A stretch of DNA of 64,000 nt, taken from JAJCYX01 sp965243825 (GTDB lineage: Bacteria > Chloroflexota > Dehalococcoidia > Lucifugimonadales > Lucifugimonadaceae). Shown here piece after piece: positions 45,434 to 53,826 of the stretch (position 1 is its first letter; each line of letters begins with the position of its first letter). The notes under the pieces are model-generated. The model had not been told where the DNA came from. It saw only the letters and a program-made list of their open reading frames with translations, and ran no database searches. The position numbers and the translations under genes were made by a program. The stretch is from NCBI GenBank assembly GCA_965243825.1, contig CBDEVT010000001.1, positions 248,001-312,000 of the forward strand, given 5' to 3'.

Positions 45434-45969
45434 TTAGTCGTGGAATTCGAATCTCTGGCTTGGTAGCTGTAGCCATTGCTGCGACTCTCCTGATCGCACA
45501 TCCTGAATCTGCGTTTGCTCAAGATGGCCGCGAGATCACCAACGGCGTGGTTGTTGGCGTGGCGACAGATGCCGAGGGCAGGCTCGAAAAATTTGCCGTC
45601 GCAGATTCCGGTGGTTCGATCACCGAATTCACCGTCGAAGGCTCCACCGAATACGGTCTTGAGACCCAGGCAGGTGACAGGTGGGTTGCTACTCAGGCCG
45701 ATGAGCCTATCGAGGTCGTCAGCAGGCTGCGTAATCACCAGCAGAGATTTGCCGCAATCACCGTCACTTCGCAGAACGGAGTCGCACTCAGCGTCGTAGA
45801 GAGAGAGAGTGGCAGGCTTGAGACGAACCTGTCGTTCCTATTCGCGGTCTTCGCAGTGACCTGGGCAGGCTTTTTCGCATACATCTTCTTTGTTTCACGA
45901 AAACAACGCGAGCTACAGCGAGAAGTGGCGCGGCTACGAGCTAGCATGAACAGAGACGCAGATAAGTAA
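45430..45969 (+). CDS. CcmD-like protein fused to an exported N-terminal domain
   Basis: 179 residues. The C-terminal 45 residues are CcmD-like: a single membrane helix (LFAVFAVTWAGFFAYIFFV) followed by a basic helical tail (KQRELQREVARLR). Ordinary CcmD is about 40-70 residues. Here about 110 extra residues stand in front: a signal peptide ending ESAFA, then a beta-rich region (TNGVVVGVATDAEGRLEKF) not matching a family I know. After signal cleavage the extra domain would lie outside, tethered by the CcmD helix. It starts at TTG 45430, overlapping the ccmC stop (TTGA), and is followed by ccmE six bases later. Confidence 0.75.
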   Translation: MISRGIRISGLVAVAIAATLLIAHPESAFAQDGREITNGVVVGVATDAEGRLEKFAVADSGGSITEFTVEGSTEYGLETQAGDRWVATQADEPIEVVSRLRNHQQRFAAITVTSQNGVALSVVERESGRLETNLSFLFAVFAVTWAGFFAYIFFVSRKQRELQREVARLRASMNRDADK

Positions 45970-45975
45970 CTGAAG

Positions 45976-46536
45976 ATGACAGACCAGGAAAAACACGACC
46001 AAACAAAAGAATCCGACCTGATTCTGTCCGAACCGACCGCGAAGTCAGCAACGTTGTTCAGCCCGCGAGTGAAGCTCGGCTTCGTTTTCGTTGTAGTCGC
46101 CGCCGGCCTGGTCTACTTCGCTCTCACAGCTTTCGATAGCGCCACCGTTAACTTCAACAAGGTGGAAGAAGTCGCTGCATCCGGGCCTACAGAAGAAGAT
46201 CGCACGGTTGGGGTCATTGGCAAGCTTGTCCAGGACTCTTATGTCCGGTCGGCGGACGGCGTGACCGCCAACTTCGCGCTTGTGGATGAGGGCGGCTCAA
46301 CCCAGATGCAGGTTAAGTACACCGGTGAGATCGGCCAGGTCTTCTTCAATGACCACTCGGAGATAATCCTGCAGGGCCGGATGGGCTCTGACCAGGTCTT
46401 CGAGGCCGATACCCTTACGGTGCGCTGCCCCTCCAAGTACCTGACTGAGCAGGAACGCGCCGAACTTGAGGCACAGGACGCAGGTCTCCCGCTTCCACCG
46501 CCCTACCAGCCTGACTACTTCCGAGACAACGCTTAG
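45976..46536 (+). CDS. ccmE: Heme chaperone CcmE, Cys-type (CxxxY)
   Basis: Membrane-anchored OB-fold heme chaperone of 186 residues. An N-terminal helix (LGFVFVVVAAGLVYFAL) is preceded by 30 hydrophilic residues. The OB fold carries VIGKLVQDS and the signature QGRMGSDQVFEAD. Where most CcmE have HxxxY, this protein has CPSKY: Cys151 (codon 46426-46428) and Tyr155. Cys-type CcmE is known from Desulfovibrio and archaea, in Ccm systems lacking CcmH. No ccmF, ccmG or ccmH is present here. The proline-rich C-terminus (PLPPPYQPDYF) is a normal flexible tail. Confidence 0.93.
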   Translation: MTDQEKHDQTKESDLILSEPTAKSATLFSPRVKLGFVFVVVAAGLVYFALTAFDSATVNFNKVEEVAASGPTEEDRTVGVIGKLVQDSYVRSADGVTANFALVDEGGSTQMQVKYTGEIGQVFFNDHSEIILQGRMGSDQVFEADTLTVRCPSKYLTEQERAELEAQDAGLPLPPPYQPDYFRDNA

Positions 46537-46637
46537 TCGTTCCTCCGCCGCGCGAAAATTCGCGAGTACCTGGTGATCGGTTCACCCGGTCACAGCCTTT
46601 CGGTTGCGTGTGAATCCGGCAAGACACAGTCGTGCTA

Positions 46638-47969
46638 TCACTGCTCGTCATGTGGATTCAGGCTGAGGTTTCTCATGCGTGGGCTCAGCACAAACACTGT
46701 GACGGTGATAGTAGCGACGGCTCCACCTGCGATGGCAATGGCCCCGCGCAGGCCGGTGAGTTCTGCGACAGACACAATCACAAGGCCTCCGAGCGGAAAG
46801 CTGGCCCACGCCAGTTCGTAAGCGCCAGTCACGCGCCCGCGCAGATGATCGGGGACGTTTACCTGGATGGCTGAGATACCTAACGCCACGTGATAGGCGT
46901 TGAACAGTCCAAAGAAGAATGCGACAGCGGCCGCTACGCCGGTGTTCCAACTCACAGCGTACAGGCAGGCTGCGCCTGCAAAGAGCATATTGCTGACAAG
47001 AAGCCCTTTACCTGCAGCCTGGATTCCGCCACGTGTAGCGACAGCAACCGCACCAAGGAAGGCCCCGATTCCGGTCGTCGCGAAGATCAGTCCAAGACCG
47101 AACTCACCCGAATCGAAAATCTCTTTCACGAACGCGGCGATCATGAACACGAACCCACCGAGCATCATTGCATTGATAGCCGTGAACAGCACGTTCAGGC
47201 TCAACACAGAGTCGGCTCGCAATGCACTGCCGGCCTCCTTCAACTCGCGAAACGCGCTTCCAAAACCGATCTTCTCTGAGTGCTCATCACCGTTTGAGGG
47301 CTGTCGCTTGAAGCTGAAATATATGGTGATAGCTACCGCGAACAACGCTGCGATAACGCCGTATGAAGCACTTGGACCAGCCGAAGCCAGGACGGCGGCT
47401 GCAATCAGTGGTCCTATCACACGTGCGGCGTTGAAGATCGCCTGGTCTATGGATAGCGCGCTGACCATGATTCGCCGAGGGACCATCGTAGGCAGTAACG
47501 AAAGCCGGGAAATCCAGTCGAGCGCCAGTGAGACACCCTGGGCCGAGCCGGCTACAAGGATGTGCCACGGCTCCAGCAAGTCTGTTGCGTACAGCACGGC
47601 AATCGCGATCATCGGCAGAGCGACGATACTCGATCCGAGCATCAGCAAGGTCCTGCGCTGAAGTCGATCTGAGAGAACGCCACCTATGACGGCGGCAATG
47701 ATGTTGGGAACCCCAACAGCTGCGCTTAACCAGCCAAGCCAGATACGGTCATCTGTCAGTTCAAGGAGAACGAACCCCTGAGATGCGGTGATCATCTGGT
47801 GGGCCATTCCCCAGGCCAGGGTGCCTGCGGAAAACCGCCTAAGACCCGGATCGCGCAAGGCATCGGCAAACCTTCCGCGACGTTGAACCGGTGGGCTGGC
47901 GCCTTCTGCTACTTCAGTTTCTGGCGAACTTCCATCCGGGGTCGCTGTAGCATCAGATCTATCTGCCAT
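46638..47969 (-). CDS. MFS transporter
   Basis: 443-residue major facilitator of the enterobactin-exporter/MFS_3 type, with about 12 membrane segments (SAAVGVPNIIAAVIGGVLSD in the N-half, the motif-A-like DRLQRRTLLM loop). It probably exports a small molecule with proton antiport. The frame is open to a TTG at 48011, but the ATG at 47969 is preferred; the N-terminal tail is hydrophilic in either case. It is convergent with ccmE and has no apparent link to it. Confidence 0.88.
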   Translation of the reverse strand: MADRSDATATPDGSSPETEVAEGASPPVQRRGRFADALRDPGLRRFSAGTLAWGMAHQMITASQGFVLLELTDDRIWLGWLSAAVGVPNIIAAVIGGVLSDRLQRRTLLMLGSSIVALPMIAIAVLYATDLLEPWHILVAGSAQGVSLALDWISRLSLLPTMVPRRIMVSALSIDQAIFNAARVIGPLIAAAVLASAGPSASYGVIAALFAVAITIYFSFKRQPSNGDEHSEKIGFGSAFRELKEAGSALRADSVLSLNVLFTAINAMMLGGFVFMIAAFVKEIFDSGEFGLGLIFATTGIGAFLGAVAVATRGGIQAAGKGLLVSNMLFAGAACLYAVSWNTGVAAAVAFFFGLFNAYHVALGISAIQVNVPDHLRGRVTGAYELAWASFPLGGLVIVSVAELTGLRGAIAIAGGAVATITVTVFVLSPRMRNLSLNPHDEQ

Positions 47970-48070
47970 TCGAGCAACGCTTCCGTGTAGGCGAGCCGGA
48001 TCGGTCGCCAATTCCGGTCCATTCGGCGATCTTCACCAACTGGTGAGCCGAATGTATACTTGCTGTCGAA

Positions 48071-48727
48071 ATGACTGATGCTCCAACGATCTCGATTTTG
48101 GCCATCGCGGCCATCATCGCCTATTTCCTGGGTAGCGTACCAACTGCCTACCTGGCGGGAAGACTATACGGGAAGGACATCTTCCAGGTCGGCTCACGGC
48201 AGGCTGGCGCAACTAACGTCTGGCGAGAGGTTTCCCGTCCGGCTGGCGTCTGGGTCTTCCTAATAGATTCCGCCAAAGGTCTGATCGCGATAGTCATTGC
48301 CAGGACCATGGGTTTAGAAGGCGTTTGGATCCTTCTACCGGCTTCCGCTGTGATTCTCGGGCATTGGAACTCGCCATTCACCCGTTTCCGTGGCGGAGAT
48401 GGTGTTTCCAGCCTGACCGGTGTTGTTCTGGGTATTAACCCGCTTGCTGCACTTCCAGCCTATTTCGTGATCGGATTTATCACTCTGCGGTTCAACTCCA
48501 GGCTTGACCACCCGACCCTGTGGGGAGCGACGCTGGGGTATCTCGTATATCTAGTCTCAACGCTAAGTCCGATCGTCCCTGTAGAGCCCGAGGTCGTCTT
48601 CGGCGTCACGGCACTCGGAATCGCGATACTGCTTCACAGCATGGTTTACCACCGACGTCGTCTCGGGGGTGAAACGCGAGTCAGTCCACCATCAGAGGAG
48701 CGGCGCAACGAGCGTCGTCACTCGTAG
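48071..48727 (+). CDS. PlsY-family glycerol-3-phosphate acyltransferase, divergent
   Basis: 218-residue membrane protein of the PlsY fold (acyl-phosphate:glycerol-3-phosphate acyltransferase). The first motif is recognisable (LGSVPTAYLAGRL, GSRQAGATNVWR), but key positions differ: the usual GSGNxGATN Asn is Gln, the KGGKGVAT motif reads RGGDGVSS (Lys to Asp), and the C-terminal HRxNIxRL reads HRRRLGGET. The fold assignment is good. Whether it acts on glycerol-3-phosphate is uncertain, so no symbol is given. Confidence 0.8.
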   Translation: MTDAPTISILAIAAIIAYFLGSVPTAYLAGRLYGKDIFQVGSRQAGATNVWREVSRPAGVWVFLIDSAKGLIAIVIARTMGLEGVWILLPASAVILGHWNSPFTRFRGGDGVSSLTGVVLGINPLAALPAYFVIGFITLRFNSRLDHPTLWGATLGYLVYLVSTLSPIVPVEPEVVFGVTALGIAILLHSMVYHRRRLGGETRVSPPSEERRNERRHS

Positions 48728-48752
48728 TCGAAAGCTATCCAGCAGTACAACG

Positions 48753-48784
48753 AAAGGCCCCCGGCAATGTATTCGGGGGCCTTT
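48753..48784. terminator. Bidirectional intrinsic terminator
   Basis: An 11-base perfect stem AAAGGCCCCCG / CGGGGGCCTTT (48753-48763 and 48774-48784) with a ten-base loop, between the convergent PlsY-family and anti-sigma genes. It is pyrimidine-rich on the plus-strand side (TTTCCTTTCTC), with three T on the minus-strand side. Position and GC-rich stem support termination in both directions. Confidence 0.8.
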
Positions 48785-48805
48785 CCTTTCTCAGCAAATA
48801 TTCGC

Positions 48806-49132
48806 TTAGCTTCCGTCAGGTATTTTCCGAATTTTCTCTCTCAGCGAATCCGGAACGTCTTCCTTAGGCAGTTGGCGGGTGAATCCAACTGTGGCAGCAA
48901 GCGTCCGTACCCAGCCGTTGCAGTCACTACAAAGACCAAGGTGGTCTTTGATGCGGTGCGTCAGCGATTGCGGCGAATCGCCATCGATGTAGTCAGACGC
49001 GTTTGCGCGTACCTCGCGGCAGTCCATGTGACTCTGGACCGAAGGGTCGTCGCAGGGGTCTACCTCTGCAGGTATTTGATCGCTGGACCTCCCCAGAAGG
49101 CGGCTCAGCCATGAACGAGATTCTTGAGGCAC
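48806..49132 (-). CDS. Zinc-finger anti-sigma factor candidate (zf-HC2)
   Basis: 108 residues with a putative zinc-binding anti-sigma domain: MDCREVRANASDYIDG... then HLGLCSDC, the HxxxCxxC signature of zf-HC2 proteins that bind ECF sigma factors and release them on stress. No membrane helix is seen, so it would be a soluble (ZAS-type) anti-sigma. It is divergent from the ECF sigma gene 249 bases away. Sigma/anti-sigma genes are usually co-directional, so the pairing is an inference from proximity. Confidence 0.75.
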   Translation of the reverse strand: MPQESRSWLSRLLGRSSDQIPAEVDPCDDPSVQSHMDCREVRANASDYIDGDSPQSLTHRIKDHLGLCSDCNGWVRTLAATVGFTRQLPKEDVPDSLREKIRKIPDGS

Positions 49133-49381
49133 AGTTTGCCTAGCCCTTTATCTGCACTACGCTACTCCAAACGCAGTGCACCCATCTACAAGCAAATCAG
49201 ACTTAGCTTAACGTAATAGTTTGATGCAGGTCACAAGCACAGGATTCTGGTGGGCGAAAAAGTTATCTCACGGTGGGTGCTCTGGTATGGTAATTGAGAT
49301 GCTTGCCGCAACAACGGCTTCTGCACCGATTCTGCCTCCGCAGATAGGGCATTAAGGGACGTTCCAGATCTCTGATAACTA

Positions 49382-49921
49382 ATGAACGATCAAGAGTTCG
49401 CGCAACTCGCTGAAGAGCATTCCGGGTTCGTCTACAACGTCGCCTACCGCATGATGGGCAATCAGCATGACGCTGAAGAAGTCGCGCAGGACGCGTTCGT
49501 TTCTGCCTACAGGGCTCGAGAGCGATTTCGTGGCGATGCCCAGCCCACCACCTGGCTCTACAGGATCACCGTCAACGCAGCCTTGATGCGTCTCCGCAAG
49601 GACAAGCGCCGCAAGGAGATGACTGTTCCCGAAGATGCACAGCCGGACTCTCCTTCGAATGATTGGACTCAATCACCCGTCGCATCCGCGATGAACTCCG
49701 AGCTCGGTGAGAGAATACAGCTGGCGATCGACGAACTGCCTGAAGACCTTAAGACCGCCGTCGTCCTGCGCGATGTGCAGGGTCTCTCAAACGAAGAAGC
49801 CGCAGATGTATTGGAGATTTCGATCTCAGCGTTGAAAGCACGCTTACATCGCGGGAGAGTAGCGTTGCGCGGAATACTGTCGGAGTACCTTGCGCAGCGC
49901 GACACTGCGGGTTCTGAGTAA
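49382..49921 (+). CDS. RNA polymerase ECF sigma factor
   Basis: 179 residues with region 2 (HSGFVYNVAYRMMGNQHDAEEVAQDAFVSAY) and region 4 (LPEDLKTAVVLRDVQGLSNEEAADVLEI, ALKARLHRGRVALR). Region 2 begins near residue 12. It directs RNA polymerase to a small stress or envelope regulon. ATG at 49382. It is divergent from the anti-sigma candidate, and its 249-base upstream region would hold any autoregulated promoter, but I could not settle on a GGAAC-type -35. Confidence 0.92.
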   Translation: MNDQEFAQLAEEHSGFVYNVAYRMMGNQHDAEEVAQDAFVSAYRARERFRGDAQPTTWLYRITVNAALMRLRKDKRRKEMTVPEDAQPDSPSNDWTQSPVASAMNSELGERIQLAIDELPEDLKTAVVLRDVQGLSNEEAADVLEISISALKARLHRGRVALRGILSEYLAQRDTAGSE

Positions 49922-49960
49922 GCAACAGACCTGAGAAGGCCCTCGACCCCGGGTCATCGC

Positions 49961-49987
49961 GTAACAGCCTTGCAAAACGGCTGTTAC
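49961..49987 (+). repeat. Inverted repeat after the ECF sigma gene
   Basis: GTAACAGCC (49961-49969) and GGCTGTTAC (49979-49987) around a nine-base loop, followed by another GTAAC at 49994. There is no U-run, so it is a poor terminator; it may be an RNA stabiliser or operator. Confidence 0.5.
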
Positions 49988-50097
49988 ATCTATGTAACCC
50001 ATCTATTCGTTAACGAGCGCAAATTGAAGAAGCGGGCATGCGCCGTGACCGACTTCTAACCAGCGCGGACGCTCCCCGCACCGTTACCTGATCAAAA

Positions 50098-50784
50098 ATG
50101 AGCAGTTCAGTTCCGGCTTCCGAACTATCTGACAAGATCGTAAGACTTATTCAGGTGTTCTTTGGCGTCATCCTTGCACAGGGCATCCTGCGCAACGACG
50201 ACCTGATCACCGCCCCATTCGCGGCTTCCAACATTGTCGCCACTATCGGATTTGCTTCGCTCTACTTCACTACAGTTAGGAGCTGGATCGACTGGCATCT
50301 GACGATGACCAAGTATCCGTATGACGTGCGGCTCGGCAGTCCTCACCGGTCGACAGAGATGCTGCGTATCTGGGCAGACCTGGGATTCGTTATCACGTAC
50401 GCATACCTTCTGTTTACAGTGGAGTCGCTGATCGGCGACTCTTCGGCCGACCTGATACCGCACCTGCTCGGATACGCAGTTCTATTCGTCCTGTATCTAG
50501 CCTCGGGTCTGTTGAGGAGACGCCATTATGGCAACGCCGCTGGACAGGTCAAAGCGATCTCCATATTCGGATCGCTCTACCTGCTGGTGTTGGCCACGTA
50601 CTGGGTATTTGTTCGAGAGTCTGGTCTGTGGGAAACCGCCGGATCGTCCTGGCTAAACGGCTTCGCCCTGTTGGTCATTTTCGGGCTGACATACGCGTAT
50701 CGCAGTTACAGACAGCAGCTCAGGCGTAAAGGACAAGACCCCGAAGCAACGCTGGTTGCGGCCGAGGCGGCACCGACCAGCTAA
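50098..50784 (+). CDS. Multi-pass membrane protein, unknown function
   Basis: 228 residues with about six hydrophobic segments (VFFGVILAQGIL, NIVATIGFASLYFTTV, LGFVITYAYLLFTVES, LLGYAVLFVLYLASGLL, IFGSLYLLVLATYWVF, NGFALLVIFGLTYAY) and short loops. The loop between helices two and three has basic residues (MTKYPYDVRLGSPHR). No family is recognised. ATG at 50098. Convergent with korB; probably monocistronic. Confidence 0.75.
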   Translation: MSSSVPASELSDKIVRLIQVFFGVILAQGILRNDDLITAPFAASNIVATIGFASLYFTTVRSWIDWHLTMTKYPYDVRLGSPHRSTEMLRIWADLGFVITYAYLLFTVESLIGDSSADLIPHLLGYAVLFVLYLASGLLRRRHYGNAAGQVKAISIFGSLYLLVLATYWVFVRESGLWETAGSSWLNGFALLVIFGLTYAYRSYRQQLRRKGQDPEATLVAAEAAPTS

Positions 50785-50815
50785 ACCCTTCATGACGACC
50801 GAGACGAAGCGTACC

Positions 50816-51679
50816 CTAGACCGAGTATGCCTCCAGCATGTCGGACACCGAGGACCCAGGATGCTTCTCTCGAACCCCTTCCTGCCTGTCCTCAAGAGTT
50901 GGTGAGTCTTCCTTGTAGATCAGGCCCAGCGGGACACCGGGGCGTTCCAACAGATCGTCTGCGGCCTGTCGACTAGTCGGGTCATGTTCTTCAGGCACGA
51001 TCCAGGCAGTTCCGGGTATTCCCTTTTTACGATCGCCCTTCAGAATGTCGTACGTGTCGTTGTAGGTAGTACAGGGAGACTGGACATGCACAATCGAGAA
51101 ACCCCTGTGGTCCATTCCCATCTTGATGTACTTCGCCAGGTCTCGCGGTTTACTCGAGTAGTGAGACGCAACAAATGAGACGCCCATAGTCATATAAGAC
51201 TTGAGCGGATGGAGCTGATTCTCAAGCTTACCGAACGGTGTCGATGTTGTCGTAGCACCGTAAGTGGTCGTAGGCGAGCTCTGGCCCTTGGTAAGTCCGT
51301 AGACACCGTTGTCCATAATCACGCAGGTGATGTCCAGGTTCCGCTGTGCAGCCGGGCCTATGTGTTCAGCACCAATGCTCAGGAAGTCACCGTCCCCTGC
51401 AACGACGACCGTATTCAGTTCAGGACGGCCAGCCTTAACGCCAAAAGCCAGTGGCAATGTGCGGCCATGAATGCCATGGATACCGAATGGCTGGTCGCCT
51501 TCCAGCAGGTGAACCATGTTGCCCGAACATCCGATACCAGCAACTATCACGTTGTTGCTGTGAGGAATTTCGTTCTCGGTCGTGAAGTCCTCAAGAGCCC
51601 ACTCCAGCGCCCTGCGGACGCCGAAATCACCACAGCCAGGGCACCATGCGAAGTCATATTCGGGGTTTCGGGCGCTCAT
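50816..51679 (-). CDS. korB: 2-oxoacid:ferredoxin oxidoreductase, beta subunit
   Basis: Thiamine-diphosphate subunit (287 residues) of a 2-oxoacid:ferredoxin oxidoreductase, most like 2-oxoglutarate (Kor) enzymes, which form acyl-CoA, CO2 and reduced ferredoxin. A WCPGCGDFG Cys pair lies at the start, the ThDP motif is GDGDFLSIG, then MDNGVYGLTKGQ. No extra ferredoxin domain. The ATG overlaps the korA stop by four bases (ATGA), so the two are translated together. 2-oxoglutarate is preferred over pyruvate because gamma and alpha are fused and beta is short; the substrate is not proven. Confidence 0.9.
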   Translation of the reverse strand: MSARNPEYDFAWCPGCGDFGVRRALEWALEDFTTENEIPHSNNVIVAGIGCSGNMVHLLEGDQPFGIHGIHGRTLPLAFGVKAGRPELNTVVVAGDGDFLSIGAEHIGPAAQRNLDITCVIMDNGVYGLTKGQSSPTTTYGATTTSTPFGKLENQLHPLKSYMTMGVSFVASHYSSKPRDLAKYIKMGMDHRGFSIVHVQSPCTTYNDTYDILKGDRKKGIPGTAWIVPEEHDPTSRQAADDLLERPGVPLGLIYKEDSPTLEDRQEGVREKHPGSSVSDMLEAYSV

Positions 51680-53400
51680 CGGGCTGCACCTGCCTTTTCT
51701 ACTTCAGCCATCTTCTGCTTGATGTCTTCCATCAGATCTCCCGGCCTAAACGGCAGACCCGTGTACTGAGTTATCGAGACTGCCTTAATACCTTCTTGCC
51801 TCAGCAGTCCTGACCACTGACCCTGGTAGTTAAGCTCAGGGACTATTACCAGGTCTTTCTTCCTGAGTTCGTCCATCACATCGTCTGGAAGCGGGTTGAG
51901 TGCAACTGAATAGATCCAGCTGATGTCAACGCCTTCGGCCTTGAGTCGCTCGTACGCCTCTCTTGCGGGCCCCTTGGACGAACCCCATGGCATCAGAGAG
52001 ATGTTGCTATCACCTTCGATCTCCCGGTGAGCATCTTTGAGCAGGTCCAGCTTCTTGAATCGGCGCTCCGTCAGGCGGATGTGATGCTTCGGAAGGTGAG
52101 TTGTGTCACCGATTTCGTCGTGTTCGCTGCCATTTGCAACGTATGCGCCGGAACCTCCCGGTATCGGCATAGGTGGCAGCGGCTCCGTTCCGTCCCACGA
52201 GACATAGCGCTTGAAGCCATTCTCACCCGTGTAGACAGAACGTGTTTCCTGTTCGATCTCCGACAGCTCGGGTTTGCGGATGTTCTCTCCGCGCTCTGCC
52301 TGCCCGAACTCAGACATCAGCATCACCGGACCCTGGTATCGCTCAGCCCAGTTGACCGACAGTGCACCGGCATAGAAACACTCTTCAACAGAACCCGGCG
52401 CGAGCACCGGCATCTTCACGTCTCCATGAGCCGGGTGCATGCAAGCAAGTAGATCAGACTGTTCGGATTTAGTCGGCAGTCCCGTGGCTGGACCACCGCG
52501 TTGCACGTCAACTACGATCAGGGGAATCTCGGCCATCCACGCGAGACCCAGACCTTCGCTCATTAGCGACACACCGGGTCCAGCAGTGGCAGTCATCGCC
52601 TTCTTACCGGCGTAACCGGCACCGACGATGGTCGCTATCGCTTCGAGCTCGGATGCGACCTGGTAAGTAAATCGGTCCTTGCCTACCAGGTTGTTTTCCA
52701 TCCATACCAGAACGGTAGTCGCGGGTGAGATCGGGTACCCAACGTAGAAGTCGAGTCCGGCCGCGACAGCGCCGAGTGAAAGCGCTGCGTTGCCTGTGAT
52801 CATCACCTGCTTGTAGTCAGGGGCGTTCGGAGCAGCAAGCTCACCGACGGTGAATCCAGACTGTTCGGCAACGCCAACTCCGAGTCTTATCGCCTCGATA
52901 TTGGCCTTGATGATCTCATCGTCGCCTTCACGACCGCGAGTGAAACGTTCCGTGATGTACGCGTCGATCTCCGCAAGCGGGAAACCCATCAACGTCGCAA
53001 CGGCTCCAATGGTCACCATGTTGGCCGCGCGGGCGTTACCGGTTGACTTGGCCAGCTCGTCTGCCTTGACGCCGAAGTAGTGGCCGCCCTCAGGCAGGTC
53101 GAACTCCTCGGCGTTGTAAATCGTCACGCCGTCAGGACCAAGGTCACCGCTGTGGTTGTCGTAGGCGTACTGGTTCAGGGCGACGAGGATGTCGACATAG
53201 TCGCCATTGCTGAGAACTGGCTTGTTCGAGATGCGGACCTGGGAAGAGGCTGGTCCACCCATGATCTGTGACGGGAATGTCGAAAACGTCTGGACGTAGT
53301 AACCCGCTCTTACCGCCGCCCTGGCGAGAGCATCGGCCGAAGTAACCAGACCCTGTCCGCCCTCACCAGCAAACCTGACTACGAAATCTTCTCTCTGCAA
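51676..53400 (-). CDS. korA: 2-oxoacid:ferredoxin oxidoreductase, fused gamma-alpha subunit
   Basis: 574 residues: an N-terminal gamma domain (1-190, RFAGEGGQGLVTSADAL) followed by the alpha domain (about 195-574) with GYPISPATTVLVWMEN, SELEAIATIVGAGYAGK and TATAGPGVSLMSEGLGLA. Gamma-alpha fusion is typical of aerobic and facultative Kor enzymes. It couples 2-oxoglutarate (likely) oxidation to ferredoxin, which could also serve IspG. The start codon lies at 53400, after a 426-base empty stretch shared with the divergent GNAT gene. Confidence 0.92.
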   Translation of the reverse strand: MQREDFVVRFAGEGGQGLVTSADALARAAVRAGYYVQTFSTFPSQIMGGPASSQVRISNKPVLSNGDYVDILVALNQYAYDNHSGDLGPDGVTIYNAEEFDLPEGGHYFGVKADELAKSTGNARAANMVTIGAVATLMGFPLAEIDAYITERFTRGREGDDEIIKANIEAIRLGVGVAEQSGFTVGELAAPNAPDYKQVMITGNAALSLGAVAAGLDFYVGYPISPATTVLVWMENNLVGKDRFTYQVASELEAIATIVGAGYAGKKAMTATAGPGVSLMSEGLGLAWMAEIPLIVVDVQRGGPATGLPTKSEQSDLLACMHPAHGDVKMPVLAPGSVEECFYAGALSVNWAERYQGPVMLMSEFGQAERGENIRKPELSEIEQETRSVYTGENGFKRYVSWDGTEPLPPMPIPGGSGAYVANGSEHDEIGDTTHLPKHHIRLTERRFKKLDLLKDAHREIEGDSNISLMPWGSSKGPAREAYERLKAEGVDISWIYSVALNPLPDDVMDELRKKDLVIVPELNYQGQWSGLLRQEGIKAVSITQYTGLPFRPGDLMEDIKQKMAEVEKAGAAR

Positions 53401-53826
53401 TTATGGCCCTGCCGATTTTCTTGTTTCAGCTCGTTGCTCGCAGAGTGCCGTTTCACCGCGGCACACGGAGAGGGATTCTACCCCTAATACGACTAAAACG
53501 GCATTTGAGCGTCTGGTGATGCATTTGCAATCTCAACTATGAGTCAATTTTACGGGTTCAAGAGTTAGATGCGATTCGATCTGTGATCGTCTCGACATAC
53601 GTACCACGATGACAGGCAACGAGATGAAAACGCCTCTAAGTGACGGTCTGGCTGTACCTTTGGGCAGTTGCGAGTAGCCGTTTGTCCTGCGCAAGCGCTC
53701 TGAGGTAGGGTACGCTGCAATCTTGCGCTGAAGTACCATTGCGAGATAGAAGCGGTCGATAATCGCTTCATTGCTGGTCCGCTTTAGTTGACAGGTCAAG
53801 CCGAAAGATAGAGCTGAAACAGGCGA
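53401..53826. other. Divergent intergenic region, no gene seen
   Basis: 426 bases between korA and a GNAT gene, the longest non-coding stretch of the window. A minus-strand open frame begins inside the GNAT gene but lacks a ribosome site and family signature. A TTGACAGGTCAA palindrome (53788-53799) lies 27 bases before the GNAT start. Nothing else was recognised. Confidence 0.5.
53788..53799 (+). promoter_or_regulatory. Candidate operator/-35 element before the GNAT gene
   Basis: TTGAC-AG-GTCAA, a perfect palindrome containing a consensus TTGACA -35. No well-spaced -10 follows (TAGAGC at 53809 is 15 bases away). Weak. Confidence 0.25.

Noticed and set aside
46900..47661. 253-residue plus-strand open frame opposite the MFS transporter
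   Set aside because: The MFS protein on the minus strand has clear membrane segments and family signatures; the plus-strand product has none. Shadow.
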